Notes: generated from the sequence alone by a model not told the origin. A stretch of DNA of 64,000 nt from Pseudomonas peradeniyensis (GCF_014268935.2 NZ_JABWRJ020000001.1:806001-870000); one strand, 5' to 3'. Counted from the stretch's first letter, positions 43,395 to 52,081 are shown. Numbers and translations are program-made.

Positions 43395-44312
43395 TCAAGT
43401 GCCCTTGTCTGGCGGAAACGGCAACCGCCCCAGCAACTCGACGATTGTCGTCGCGCAGCGCCCATCGGGGTCCAGGTCCGGATCGAAGACCGTGACCGTC
43501 ATGCCCCGGCAGCGTCGGTCCGCCACGAACGGGGTGAGGATCCTCGCCAGGTCGTCGGGGGCGATGCCCGGTGACCCGGGGCTGTCGACCGCGGGCATGA
43601 TCGCCTGGTCCAGCACATCGACGTCCAGGTGTATCCAGAACCCCTGGCCAGGTACCTGCTGGAGCGTGTCCCTGATCCGTGCGATGACCGCGTCCGGGCC
43701 GATGGCCAGCGCCTCGAAGACGTCGATTCGGTTGATGGCCGTATGGTTGACGTCGGGCCAGGCGAAGTCGTGATCACGGTTCTCGCGCTCGCCCAGCTGG
43801 ACAACCTGGGCATCGGCCACCAGCGGACCCGCTATGCCGGGCCAGTCGGTCGCCAGCGCCTCGCCACGGCCAGTGGCCAGGGCCAGGTCCATGCCGGCGA
43901 CGGCACCCAGGCTTTGCGCCGGGTCGTAGTTGCCGGGGTGGCGGAAGTCGCTGTGCCCGTCGATGTGCAGGAGCGACAGCGGGCCTGCGTGGCGCGCACC
44001 GGCCAGTGCGCCGAGCAGGATGGAGCAGTCTCCGCCGATGACCAGTGCGAAGTCGTCTTGCAGCGTGGCGGCACGCACCAGGTCCGCCAGGGCGAGGTTG
44101 AACGCGCGCAGGGCGTGGCCGTTGCGCAGGCGGGTGCCGGGTTGTGCCTCGGCTGAGTAGAGCGGACGTGGCAGATGCCTCACGCTGCTGGCATTGATCG
44201 CCTGCAGCAGACCCGCTGCCAGCAGGGCTGACGGGGCGCGCCAGGTGCCGGGTTGGTGGCCTGGCCTGAGGGGGCTGAGGCCAAGGTTCGAGGGGGCGGC
44301 GATGACTTGCAT
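43395..44312 (-). CDS. Arginase/agmatinase/formimidoylglutamase-family ureohydrolase
   Basis: A 305-residue binuclear-manganese hydrolase. Metal-binding motifs are VIGGDCSILLG (Asp, with Cys in the usual His position), LHIDGHSDFRHP (Asp-His-Asp) and IHLDVDVLDQAIMPAVDSPG (Asp-Asp). The later TVFDPDLDPDG segment replaces the common SxDVDPxxxP region. Cys instead of His in the first motif is a deviation from classic arginases but is seen in some family members. Substrate uncertain. It is preceded on the same strand by a lipoprotein gene ending 27 bases upstream. Confidence 0.86.
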   Translation of the reverse strand: MQVIAAPSNLGLSPLRPGHQPGTWRAPSALLAAGLLQAINASSVRHLPRPLYSAEAQPGTRLRNGHALRAFNLALADLVRAATLQDDFALVIGGDCSILLGALAGARHAGPLSLLHIDGHSDFRHPGNYDPAQSLGAVAGMDLALATGRGEALATDWPGIAGPLVADAQVVQLGERENRDHDFAWPDVNHTAINRIDVFEALAIGPDAVIARIRDTLQQVPGQGFWIHLDVDVLDQAIMPAVDSPGSPGIAPDDLARILTPFVADRRCRGMTVTVFDPDLDPDGRCATTIVELLGRLPFPPDKGT

Positions 44313-44339
44313 GGGGCAGACCTTCGCTCGGTTGACGGC

Positions 44340-45386
44340 CTAGAGTTTCCAGCATCCGGCGAAGCGCTTGCAAACCCCTTCGCGTTGATCCAGTTCAGCC
44401 ATGCTGCGCAGGTGTTCGAGGTTGATCTGCGCAATCGTCTCCTGCAGGACATAGTTGTAGTAGTAGGCCATGTCGCGCATGCGCTGGGCCTTGCTCGGCA
44501 GGCCCGCGTCGTTGTTGCCACCGGCCCAGACCTGCAACTGCTCGTCGCGCACGCTGCGCAGGTAGGCGCGGTTGTCGGCATCGAAGCGTTCCAGCGTACG
44601 TGCCTTGAGGTTGGCGAGCGCCTCGGCGAGCGTTTGCAAGTTCTGCTGGTACTGCTGCCAGTAGGACTCTGGCAGATCGAGGCCCAGTTCCCGCTTGCGC
44701 GCCGCTACCTGGACTTCGGGGGAGGCTTGCCGAGTGAGGGCGACGGCTTTACGCAACGTGGTCAGTTGCTCCATCTCCGGGGTGACACTGTCGCGGATGA
44801 TGCTGTCGATCAACTCGGTGCGCCGGGCGGTGTCGGGCAGCGGCGTGGGTTGTTTCGGGAATATCGCCGAGGTACCCCAGCAGGCGCTCGGGATGGTGTC
44901 GATCATCGGATAGGGCTGGCGCTGGTCCTTGCCCTCGACCCGTTGCAGGCGCACCAGCGTCGCCTGGCAGTAACCAGGCGACTGGTCGAAGCGCAGTTCA
45001 TATTCGGAGCCTGCCTGCGGTGTCAGGGTGAACGAGGCCGAGCAGACCGTGGTGGCGCCCTGGGTGTTGGCGCGAACATGTACTGGCTTGCCAGGTTCGA
45101 GGCGGATTTCGTAGTAGCTGTTGCTGTTTGCCGGCGGCGGCACGCTCATGTCGGCGCGCCGACGCGAGTCGGGCACGAACAGGTTGTTGAGCATACCGGT
45201 GGTCCGACCTTCACAGCGCTCGCTGTCGAACAGGTCGAGGGTGGCGCTGCCATTGCCCGAGATGTAGCGCAGCTTGGCGGCATCGGGGCGGGTGCTGTCG
45301 ATGTAGGTGCCATTGATACTGCAGGCACTGACCAGGGAGAACAGGGCGAACAGGGCAAGCAGGCGGGCGGCGGGGGGCATGATCAT
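44340..45386 (-). CDS. Lipoprotein of unknown function
   Basis: A 348-residue protein with lipoprotein signal (FSLVSAC lipobox, start MIMPPAARLL). The N-terminal half is predicted beta-rich (NSNSYYEIRLEPGKPVHVRAN) with Cys pairs at about residues 56, 113, 138 and 167. The C-terminal 150 residues are helical (QQYQQNLQTLAEALANLKARTLERFDADN). It resembles no family I can name. Start could alternatively be the ATG two codons later. It precedes the ureohydrolase gene on the same strand. Confidence 0.75.
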   Translation of the reverse strand: MIMPPAARLLALFALFSLVSACSINGTYIDSTRPDAAKLRYISGNGSATLDLFDSERCEGRTTGMLNNLFVPDSRRRADMSVPPPANSNSYYEIRLEPGKPVHVRANTQGATTVCSASFTLTPQAGSEYELRFDQSPGYCQATLVRLQRVEGKDQRQPYPMIDTIPSACWGTSAIFPKQPTPLPDTARRTELIDSIIRDSVTPEMEQLTTLRKAVALTRQASPEVQVAARKRELGLDLPESYWQQYQQNLQTLAEALANLKARTLERFDADNRAYLRSVRDEQLQVWAGGNNDAGLPSKAQRMRDMAYYYNYVLQETIAQINLEHLRSMAELDQREGVCKRFAGCWKL

Positions 45387-45472
45387 CCGTGAGTGAGGCC
45401 GTGGGGGCGCCGATGCTAGGGCGATTCCGGCAATTCGTCCAGTGGGCCGGCAGCAGGTCTGCTGAGGGGTGC

Positions 45473-46003
45473 CTAGCCACCCAGGGATGGGCAGTTGTCG
45501 AATGTGTCGCGCTCCGGCAAATAGTGCATGGGCGGGCTTCGCTCGAGGAACATGTCCACAAAGCCATCCCCGTTTACATCCTCGAAATGCACGCCGGTCT
45601 TGGTGCTTATCGTGCAAAGCGCCTTGCCACGCATTGAAATGAGGTTGAAGTTCTCGCTGCCACTGGACCACAGGGTCGTCTCGCTGAGGCCGTATCGATC
45701 CAGGTAGACATTGTCCATTACCGCCTGCGACGCCTGAAGAGCCAGGGCCGAGCAGGCCAGCAGGGTGATCAGGCGCCGGTTGCGGCTGTGGAGCGTATGC
45801 ACCGGCTCACGGCGCAGGACACCGATGCCCCAGAGCAGGCCCGCCGGCAAGGCAACGAGGACCAGGCCGAGGATGATCAACCCAAGGTAGTAGAACTCTT
45901 CTCCTTCCTTGTAGAACACCCACTGGTTGTTCAGGTAGAGGAGAGCGTTCGCCAGCGTACAGACACCGACGAGGGCCAGGTATTTCGCGGTCGGCTTGAA
46001 CAC
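45473..46003 (-). CDS. Membrane protein with EF-hand-like loop, unknown function
   Basis: A 176-residue protein with three predicted membrane segments (LALVGVCTLANALLYL, YYLGLIILGLVLVALPAGLLWG, LITLLACSALALQASQ). After the last, a periplasmic tail contains DVNGDGFVD, an EF-hand/dockerin-like calcium loop (VHFEDVNGDGFVDMFLE). It starts at GTG 46003, with a weak AGGG upstream. No family recognised. Confidence 0.65.
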   Translation of the reverse strand: MFKPTAKYLALVGVCTLANALLYLNNQWVFYKEGEEFYYLGLIILGLVLVALPAGLLWGIGVLRREPVHTLHSRNRRLITLLACSALALQASQAVMDNVYLDRYGLSETTLWSSGSENFNLISMRGKALCTISTKTGVHFEDVNGDGFVDMFLERSPPMHYLPERDTFDNCPSLGG

Positions 46004-46023
46004 GTGCAGCGTTTCCCTACTTT

Positions 46024-46839
46024 TCAGGAGCCATCGGCCTGGCTGGCCATCAGTGCGTTGAGTTCACCATAGCTGTGTGCCTTCAACCCGCTGGTGTCGA
46101 GTTGGCCGCTTTCCAGGAAGCGCTGGGCCAGGCCGCTCATGGCGCCATAGAGAAACTCGGCGATGCTCGATCCGGCACTCAGGCGGCGAACGCCAAGCTG
46201 TTGCAATTCGGCCGGGCCGGGCAAGCCTGCGCGCCAGAGCAGATTGACCGGCAGCGTCACCTCCCGGCACAGCGTGGCGATCTCGCCGGGCTCGACCACG
46301 CCAGCGGCGAACAGCCCGTTCGCGCCGCCAGCGGCATAGTGCGCAGCGCGCCGCAGGAGCTCCTCGAGGCGCTGTTCGGCGGGCAGCAGGTTCTTCAGGT
46401 AGACATCGCTGCGCACGTTGATGAACAGGTCGACCCCGCGCCGGCTCGCGGCGTTTCTGGCGGCGTCGAGCTTGGGCAGGAGCTGTTCGGGAGGCTGTGT
46501 GCCGTCCTCGATGTTGATCCCCACCGCGCCGGCGGCGATGACCGTGTCGACGACCTTGGCGACCTGCTCGGGGGCGTCCGAATAGCCGCCTTCGATATCC
46601 ACCGTCAGCGGCACGCTGAGCACCCTTGCCATCGACTCGACGGTGCCGGCCAGCAGTGCCAGGGGCAGCTTGTCGCCGTCCTGGTAACCGTGCGACCAGG
46701 CCACGGCGGCGCTGCTGGTGGCGACCGCCTGGCTGCCCTGGCGCTCGACCAGGCGCGCGCCGCCGGCGTCCGCCACGTTGGCCAGGAGTAACAACCCTTG
46801 CTGGTGAAGACCATGAAATGCGCGATCCAGTGCTGCCAT
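46024..46839 (-). CDS. Isocitrate lyase/PEP mutase-family enzyme
   Basis: A 271-residue protein of the PEP mutase/isocitrate lyase superfamily. LLLLANVADAGGARLVERQGSQAVATSSAAVAWSHGYQDGD opens the barrel (LANxxDAGSAR motif), VDIEGGYSD carries the acidic metal ligands, and INIEDGTQPPEQL and NVRSDVYL complete the site. It acts on a 2-oxo/phosphonate-like or methylcitrate-type substrate, exact reaction unknown. The start MAALDRAFH at 46839 has GGGAG ten bases upstream; the open frame further upstream crosses the palindromic element at 46887-47032 and is not genuine. Confidence 0.88.
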   Translation of the reverse strand: MAALDRAFHGLHQQGLLLLANVADAGGARLVERQGSQAVATSSAAVAWSHGYQDGDKLPLALLAGTVESMARVLSVPLTVDIEGGYSDAPEQVAKVVDTVIAAGAVGINIEDGTQPPEQLLPKLDAARNAASRRGVDLFINVRSDVYLKNLLPAEQRLEELLRRAAHYAAGGANGLFAAGVVEPGEIATLCREVTLPVNLLWRAGLPGPAELQQLGVRRLSAGSSIAEFLYGAMSGLAQRFLESGQLDTSGLKAHSYGELNALMASQADGS

Positions 46840-46886
46840 GACGACATGACTCCCTTGAACATCCTGTTGATGGTTCACTGCGTGGC

Positions 46887-47032
46887 CTAGGCTCTGTACG
46901 AAATGTATCTGCACTCGCCCATACTGCGTTGAAACGGGGCTCGGAATGCTCATGTACTCCAGTACACTCCGCTTCCTCCCCCCGTTTCGCCTTGTCTGGC
47001 CTTCGCGCAGACACATTTCGTACAGACCCTAG
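46887..47032. mobile_element. CTAG-flanked palindromic element 1 (MITE-like)
   Basis: A 138-bp near-perfect palindrome (46891-47028) bracketed by CTAG on both sides (46887-46890 and 47029-47032). Outer arms: GCTCTGTACGAAATGTATCT at the left and the inverse, GGTCTGTACGAAATGTGTCT, from the right end. Inner arms GAAACGGGG/CCCCGTTTC and a GTACT-CC-AGTAC centre complete the fold. No ORF of its own. It is placed after arsC and before the PEP-mutase-like gene. A second element with the same CTAG brackets is at 53866-54030. CTAG is scarce in GC-rich genomes, so the brackets look like target duplications. Confidence 0.72.
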
Positions 47033-47090
47033 ATTGCCATTTTCCCTGGGGTTCGACGAGCGTGTTGCAGCGCCTCGAAAGGACCAGCCC

Positions 47091-47561
47091 TCAAAGCCTG
47101 CCGATCTTCTCCAGCTCAACCCCAAGCTGATCGCGCCCGAGGCGGTCCAGGGGCAGGGCGAGGAACGCCCGGCAGCGCCGTTCGATATGCGCCAGGGTGG
47201 CGCGGAAGGCGGCGTCGATGGCCTGCTCGTCGCCCACCACCTCGGACGGGTCCGCCAGCCCCCAGTGGCACTTCAGCGCCGGGCCGAAGTACACCGGGCA
47301 GGTTTCTCCGGCGGCCTTGTCGCACACGGTGATGACGATGTCCGGCGGGTTGTGCGCGAAGGCGTCGTTGCCTTTGCTGCTCAGCCCCTCGATGGCGATG
47401 CCGGCCTGCTGCAGGGCGCTCAGGCTGCGCGGCAGCACCTGGCCCCTTGGAAAGCTGCCGGCGCTCACAGCCTGCAAGCCCGGCGGCGCCAGGTGGTTGA
47501 ACAGGGCTTCGCTGAGGATGCTGCGGCAACTGTTGGCCGTGCACATGAACAGGACTCGCAT
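47091..47561 (-). CDS. arsC: Arsenate reductase, thioredoxin-coupled type
   Basis: A 156-residue protein of the low-molecular-weight tyrosine phosphatase fold. The P-loop is CTANSCRS (Cys7-x5-Arg-Ser) at the N-terminus, and KGNDAFAHNPPDIVITVCDKAAGETCPVYF holds the two further cysteines of the reduction relay. It reduces arsenate to arsenite for export by ArsB. It is the last gene of arsR-arsB-arsC on this strand, 15 bases after arsB. Confidence 0.94.
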   Translation of the reverse strand: MRVLFMCTANSCRSILSEALFNHLAPPGLQAVSAGSFPRGQVLPRSLSALQQAGIAIEGLSSKGNDAFAHNPPDIVITVCDKAAGETCPVYFGPALKCHWGLADPSEVVGDEQAIDAAFRATLAHIERRCRAFLALPLDRLGRDQLGVELEKIGRL

Positions 47562-47576
47562 GGGGCGCTCCGGGTA

Positions 47577-48860
47577 TCAAAGGCTCAGGCGCAAGGCCAG
47601 GGCCGAGAGGGTGATCAACAGGACCGGCAGGGTCAGCAGGATGCCGACCTTGAAGTAGTAGCCCCAGGTGATGCGCATGCCCTTGCGTTCCAGCACGTGC
47701 AGCCAGAGCAGGGTGGCGAGGCTGCCGATGGGGGTGATCTTGGGGCCCAGGTCGCAGCCGATGACGTTGGCGTAGATCATCGCTTCGCGCACCAGGCCCT
47801 GGGCATCGCTGGCCTGGATCGACAGGGCGCCGATGAGCACGCTGGGCATGTTGTTCATCACCGACGACAGCAAGGCGGCGAGCAGGCCGGTGCCGAGGGT
47901 GGCGCTCCACAGGCCGTGCGCGGCCAGGCGGTCGAGCAGTTGCGTGAGCAGGTCGGTGAGGCCGGCGTTCTTCAGGCCGTACACCACCAGGTACATGCCC
48001 AGCGAGAAGATCACCACCTGCCAGGGCGCCTCGCGCAGCACGCGGCGGGTGGAGATGCGATGGCCGCGGGCGGCGACGGCGAACAGCATCGCCGCGCACA
48101 CCGCCGCCACCGCGCTGACCGGCACGCCCAACGGTTCAAGGGCGAACAGCCCGACCAGCAGCACCACCAGCATCCAGCCGCCGACCACGAAGGTGGCGCG
48201 GTCATGGATCGCCGCCTCGGGGGCCTTGAGCGCATCGAGGGTGTAGTGACGGGGCAGGTCGCGGCGGAAGAACAGCCACAGCACGCCGAGGGTGGCGGCG
48301 ACGCTGACCAGGTTCACCGGGACCATCACTGCGGCGTACTCGCCGAAGCCCAGGCCGAAATAGTCTGCCGAGACGATATTGACCAGGTTCGACACCACCA
48401 GCGGCAGGCTCGCGGTGTCGGCGATGAAGCCGGCGGCCATGACGAACGCCAGGGTCGTGGCGGCCGAGAAGCGCAAGGCCAGCAGCATCGACATGACGAT
48501 GGGGGTGAGGATCAGCGCGGCGCCGTCGTTGGCGAACAGTGCCGACACCGCCGCGCCCAGCAGCACGCAGAAGGCGAACAGCCGGTAGCCGCTGCCATTG
48601 GCCCAGCGCGCCACATGCAGGGCGGCCCATTCGAAGAAGCCGGCTTCATCGAGCAGCAGACTGATGATAATGATGGCGATGAAGGTGGCCGTGGCGTTCC
48701 AGACGATGGCCCAGACCGCCGGGATGTCCTGCAGCGAGACCGCACCAACGGCCAGGGCGATCAGCGCGCCGAGTGCCGCGCTCCAGCCCACGCCCAGGCC
48801 ACGGGGTTGCCAGATCACCAGCACCAGGGTGAAGACGAATACCGCGATCGCGATCAGCAT
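47577..48860 (-). CDS. arsB: Arsenite efflux transporter ArsB
   Basis: A 427-residue inner-membrane arsenite permease with twelve predicted segments. [18 protein letters not shown] and [17 protein letters not shown] are the two inverted-repeat clefts of the ArsB family, and [22 protein letters not shown] lies near the C-terminus. It exports arsenite (and antimonite) using the proton motive force. The gene is 22 bases after arsR and 15 before arsC. It is the ArsB, not the Acr3, type. Confidence 0.95.
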   Translation of the reverse strand: MLIAIAVFVFTLVLVIWQPRGLGVGWSAALGALIALAVGAVSLQDIPAVWAIVWNATATFIAIIIISLLLDEAGFFEWAALHVARWANGSGYRLFAFCVLLGAAVSALFANDGAALILTPIVMSMLLALRFSAATTLAFVMAAGFIADTASLPLVVSNLVNIVSADYFGLGFGEYAAVMVPVNLVSVAATLGVLWLFFRRDLPRHYTLDALKAPEAAIHDRATFVVGGWMLVVLLVGLFALEPLGVPVSAVAAVCAAMLFAVAARGHRISTRRVLREAPWQVVIFSLGMYLVVYGLKNAGLTDLLTQLLDRLAAHGLWSATLGTGLLAALLSSVMNNMPSVLIGALSIQASDAQGLVREAMIYANVIGCDLGPKITPIGSLATLLWLHVLERKGMRITWGYYFKVGILLTLPVLLITLSALALRLSL

Positions 48861-48882
48861 GGGTGTTTTCCGGGGGGCAGGT

Positions 48883-49227
48883 TCAGCAGCAGGCGGCGCG
48901 TTGCGGGCGGCCGTCCATGTGCTGCAGGCGGGTGGTGTTGTCGTGCAGCCAGGCTTCGTTGGCCCGCAGGGTCAGCTGCAGCAGGTCATGTACCCAGGCG
49001 GGGAGCTGCGGGGCGAGGCGGTAGTACACCCACTGGCCCTGGCGGCGGTCCTGCAACAGGCCGCAGTTGCGCAGTTGAGCCAGGTGGCGGCTGATCTTCG
49101 GCTGGCTGTCACCGAGGGCGCACATCAACTCGCAGACGCACAGCTCGCCCGACTGGGCGATCAGCAAGGTGGCACGGGCGCGGGTCTCGTCGGCGAGGCA
49201 TTTGAATACCTCGGGGGGCGTGAGCAT
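48883..49227 (-). CDS. arsR: ArsR-family arsenic-responsive repressor
   Basis: A 114-residue winged-helix repressor. The arsenic-binding Cys motif is ELCVCELM (Cys30 and Cys32), and [19 protein letters not shown] is the DNA-recognition helix. It ends RAACC. It heads the operon and should repress it through the palindrome at 49239-49278, being released by arsenite. Confidence 0.95.
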   Translation of the reverse strand: MLTPPEVFKCLADETRARATLLIAQSGELCVCELMCALGDSQPKISRHLAQLRNCGLLQDRRQGQWVYYRLAPQLPAWVHDLLQLTLRANEAWLHDNTTRLQHMDGRPQRAACC

Positions 49228-49238
49228 AGTGATGGCCT

Positions 49239-49278
49239 ATACATATGGAAAATCGAATATACGAATTTTCATATGTAT
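49239..49278. promoter_or_regulatory. ArsR operator palindrome
   Basis: ATACATATG at 49239-49247 and CATATGTAT at 49270-49278 are the outer arms of a 40-bp near-perfect inverted repeat whose inner arms are GAAAATCG/CGAATTTTC. It is 12 bases upstream of the arsR start codon, where ArsR dimers bind. Both halves contain the ATA-TAT pattern typical of ArsR sites. Confidence 0.8.
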
Positions 49279-49288
49279 CGCGCAACCC

Positions 49289-49351
49289 TATCGCGGGGCA
49301 AGCCCGCTCCCACGCTGTGCAAGCTAAATCAGCAAGTTATGTTTTGTTCCA
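49289..49351. repeat. REP unit with conserved 37-base tail
   Basis: TATCGCGGGGCAAGCCCGCT...CACG (49289-49314) is followed, 22 bases later, by TTATGTTTTGTTCCA (49337-49351). The same REP-spacer-tail arrangement occurs at 9709-9771, where the tail is at 9757-9771. Confidence 0.7.
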
Positions 49352-49378
49352 GAGGGAAGCAGGCAGCGCATGGACTGT

Positions 49379-49759
49379 TCAGCGGCGATAGTAGCGGTGG
49401 TCGTCGTCATAGCGATGTCGCAGGGCGCGTTCGTGATGGCGCTCCCAGTAGCGCTGCCGTTCCATTTCCCGGCGGTGCTGCTCCCGGCGCCATTGTTCGC
49501 GGCGCCACTGTTCCCGACGCCAGTCGTCGCGGTGATCGTGCCAGCGCTCGTCATGTCGGTAGCGATCGTCATGGGCTAGCAGGGGCGCCGAGGGCGTGCT
49601 GGCCAGGCTTGGCCAAGGGTTTTCGCTGGCCTGGCGGTCCGCCAGGTCGAGGGTGTGGGCGGGAGGTGTCGAAGTCTTCATCGGTGTGGCGGATGCCGAG
49701 CCTGCGGCCGCGAGTGCGAACAGGCCAACGAGCAGCATGCATGGGGCAGGGAATTTCAT
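49379..49759 (-). CDS. Exported Arg/His-rich low-complexity protein
   Basis: A 126-residue protein with a signal peptide ([24 protein letters not shown]). The C-terminal half is a highly charged coil of Arg, Asp, His, Tyr and Trp with the tandem WRREQ (DDWRREQWRREQWRREQHRR), ending YDDDHRYYRR. The composition suggests metal or nucleic-acid/polyanion binding, but no known domain is recognised. The ATG at 49759 is chosen as the signal peptide starts there. Nothing in the neighbourhood indicates a function. Confidence 0.65.
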   Translation of the reverse strand: MKFPAPCMLLVGLFALAAAGSASATPMKTSTPPAHTLDLADRQASENPWPSLASTPSAPLLAHDDRYRHDERWHDHRDDWRREQWRREQWRREQHRREMERQRYWERHHERALRHRYDDDHRYYRR

Positions 49760-50052
49760 GAGTGAAGACAACCTCTGATTGGCAGTTGAGCGTGCGTTTG
49801 GTGGCTGTGAAACCACCGTGGAACGCACTCACCCAATAGACCGGTAAAACAAAAAAAGTTCTGCCGGGCCGGTACCGGCGTAGTCGACGAATTCGACGCG
49901 TTACGCTGACAGGGCGGGAATGTATTGGTCAGAAATATGCGCTAATGCATTTATTGTTATTGCATAAATGCATGCAAATGCATAGAATATCTACCTGACG
50001 GCAAGCCACATGGCACGCCGGCAGGTATCAGTTTTAGCAAGGAGCAGTACCG
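49760..50052. promoter_or_regulatory. Bacteriocin promoter region with AT palindromes
   Basis: AT-rich 293-bp gap. ATGCATTTAT (49945-49954) and ATAAATGCAT (49964-49973) are a perfect 10-bp inverted repeat with a 9-base spacer, followed by a third ATGCAT at 49978-49983. A CCGGTACCGG palindrome is at about 49870. No LexA-type CTGT-N8-ACAG box is visible, so the usual SOS control of colicins is not obvious here. An AAGGAG ribosome site is at 50039-50044. Confidence 0.55.
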
Positions 50053-51711
50053 ATGGCACAAAAAGGATATACAGAACTGCAACCCCTGGTGATCGTTCCG
50101 GATCGCGTACAGACCTACGGGCCTGGCGGTGGCGGCGGTTATGTCGGCAACGCCGGAGGGTGGGGATTGCAAGAGGGACCGCGCCGAGGCGAGGGCTCGG
50201 GCGGCACGATTCGCGACATCGCCACGCCGAACGTGATGTCCGAGTTCATGAACGAGCAGATCGCCAACCAGGCCGTGATCGATACCGAGTACACCGCTCG
50301 TTTCAAGACCCTGACCGCCGACACCGAACGTGAGCTGGAGCAGAACAAACTGGCGGCCAAGGCAGGCCAGGCACTGACCCCGGCCCAGGCGGCTGCGGCC
50401 GAACAGCAGGCGGCGGTGAAGTTGATCGAGGCGAAGAAGGCCCAGTACATCACTATTGCCCCCAAGATGTATGGCATGTACGGCCAGAGTCCGTACTTCC
50501 TCATGGAAGTACTGCCGCAGCAGATGATGCGTGAGCTTCTCAACTCCCGAAAAATGACCCCCGACAGCCTGATGAAGCTTTGGGCCTTGTATGACGATGT
50601 CTACAAGTCGGCACTGGAGGTCAAGGCACTGTCGATGGCCGTGGGCGTGGTGGCGGGTAAGCTGGCAGGGCTGGCGCAGCAGCGTGACCGACTCGAGGCA
50701 CAGGCGGTACCCAGCGAGGCGCAGCAGGAACAACGCCTGGCGCTGATCGCCCAGGAACGGGATATTCATTTCCAGCAACTGCCGGAGTTCCTGCAGAACG
50801 AAGTGATCAAGGCCGCTGGCAGCGTGGCGAGCATGTCCACGGCCCAGGCGTTGAACCACTACAAGGCGCTCATGGAGGGCATGGCCGCAGCCAAACTGGC
50901 CGCCGTCGGGCCCATCGTGGCACCACCGCCTTACAGCCGGGGCGGCATCACCATCCGCTTCTCGCCGAACAACCCGAAGATCAACGCACCGTTGAGCAAG
51001 CCTGAGCTGGAGGCGTTGAATGAACTGGTCTTCCTGCAGAACAACACCGAGATCGGCCGCAAATGGCTGAGCTACCATGACGCCCTGCTCAAGAAGGAGT
51101 CGGCGCGCCAGCTGAATGAAACGGCGGCAGCCATGGGCGGCCTGGCAGAGCGCGCCGGTGATGCCGACCAGATCAAGGATGCGGTCAAGTTCACCGCCGA
51201 CTTCTACAAGGACCTGACCGCCAAGTTCGGTGACAAGGCATCTGCGCTGGCCAAGGAGCTGGCCGACAAGGCCCAGGGCAAGCGGATTCGCAACGCCCAG
51301 GAGGCGCTCAAGGCGTTCGACCAGTACAAGGACATCCTCGACAAGAAATTCAGCGCCAAGGACCGTCAAGCCATTGCCAATGCCCTCGAGGCCTTGGACA
51401 AGGAGCGCATGGCCAAGGACCTGGCCCGCTTCAGCAAGGCCTTTGGCTCGGTGGGCAATGTGATGGACTTCGTCGACCTGGCCACTGAAGCCCGCAAGGC
51501 GACCCAGACCGGCAACTGGACCCCGTTCTTCGTCAAGGCCGAAACCATCCTGGCGGGCAAGGCGGCCACGGCGGCGGTTGCGGTGATGTTCGGCATGTTG
51601 ACCGGAGCGTCACTGGGGATCGTCGGTTTTGCCCTGGTGATGGCGATCACCAGCGCGCTGGTGACGGATGAGCGGGTGGCCAAGCTCAACGCGTTCATCA
51701 TGGCGCTGTAA
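50053..51711 (+). CDS. Colicin-type pore-forming bacteriocin
   Basis: A 552-residue bacteriocin. The Gly-rich N-terminus (GPGGGGGYVGNAGGWG, residues 23-38) resembles the flexible translocation region of S-type pyocins and colicins. Residues 60-330 are helical and should hold receptor-binding. The C-terminal about 180 residues match the colicin pore-forming domain: KDRQAIANALEALDKERMAKDLARFSKAFG, DWTPFF-like NWTPFFVKAETILAGKAA and the hydrophobic hairpin AVMFGMLTGASLGIVGFALVMAI. It kills by depolarising the inner membrane. The ATG at 50053 has AAGGAG eight bases upstream. The convergent gene downstream is its immunity. No lysis gene is seen. Confidence 0.88.
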   Translation: MAQKGYTELQPLVIVPDRVQTYGPGGGGGYVGNAGGWGLQEGPRRGEGSGGTIRDIATPNVMSEFMNEQIANQAVIDTEYTARFKTLTADTERELEQNKLAAKAGQALTPAQAAAAEQQAAVKLIEAKKAQYITIAPKMYGMYGQSPYFLMEVLPQQMMRELLNSRKMTPDSLMKLWALYDDVYKSALEVKALSMAVGVVAGKLAGLAQQRDRLEAQAVPSEAQQEQRLALIAQERDIHFQQLPEFLQNEVIKAAGSVASMSTAQALNHYKALMEGMAAAKLAAVGPIVAPPPYSRGGITIRFSPNNPKINAPLSKPELEALNELVFLQNNTEIGRKWLSYHDALLKKESARQLNETAAAMGGLAERAGDADQIKDAVKFTADFYKDLTAKFGDKASALAKELADKAQGKRIRNAQEALKAFDQYKDILDKKFSAKDRQAIANALEALDKERMAKDLARFSKAFGSVGNVMDFVDLATEARKATQTGNWTPFFVKAETILAGKAATAAVAVMFGMLTGASLGIVGFALVMAITSALVTDERVAKLNAFIMAL

Positions 51712-51732
51712 GGTGGGTTGGGCTGAGTGCGC

Positions 51733-52065
51733 TCAGCCCTTGGCGAACAGCCGGTAGAGCAGGTAGGCAGTACCCAGGGGGATGGCGAACAGCATGCACA
51801 GGAAGGACAAAAGGGCATTGAGGCCCGGGCTGTTCACATCCTCGCTGAAAAAGCCCCTGGTCCAGATTCGACGGCCGGCCAGCCGGTACGCACAAGCCTG
51901 CACCAGGTATCTGGCGAAGGGGTAGAGCAGGGTGCTGAGCACCATGAACAATACCCACCCAGGCGATTGGTAGAAGGCGTCACCGCTGGCGGACCAGGCG
52001 ATACTGACCGCCAGCAGGTACAGGCAAGCCATTGCCAGGTGGCGGGTGAAATACTGTCGATCCAT
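51733..52065 (-). CDS. Immunity protein for pore-forming bacteriocin (colicin E1-type)
   Basis: A 110-residue protein with three membrane segments (MACLYLLAVSIAWSA, WVLFMVLSTLLYPFARYLV, LLSFLCMLFAIPLGTAYLL) and a charged loop between them. Size, topology and the convergent position, only 21 bases from the bacteriocin stop codon, are those of the immunity proteins of pore-forming colicins, which sit in the inner membrane and block channel opening. It should be expressed constitutively from its own promoter. Confidence 0.82.
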   Translation of the reverse strand: MDRQYFTRHLAMACLYLLAVSIAWSASGDAFYQSPGWVLFMVLSTLLYPFARYLVQACAYRLAGRRIWTRGFFSEDVNSPGLNALLSFLCMLFAIPLGTAYLLYRLFAKG

Positions 52066-52081
52066 GTGGTACTCATCACGT

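Noticed and set aside
46840..47016. N-terminal extension of the PEP-mutase-like gene
   Set aside because: The extra 59 codons translate the palindromic CTAG element and have no homology to the family; the start with ribosome site is at 46839.
49760..50052. A LexA/SOS box for the bacteriocin
   Set aside because: No CTGT-N8-ACAG match was found by eye; only ATGCAT palindromes are present.
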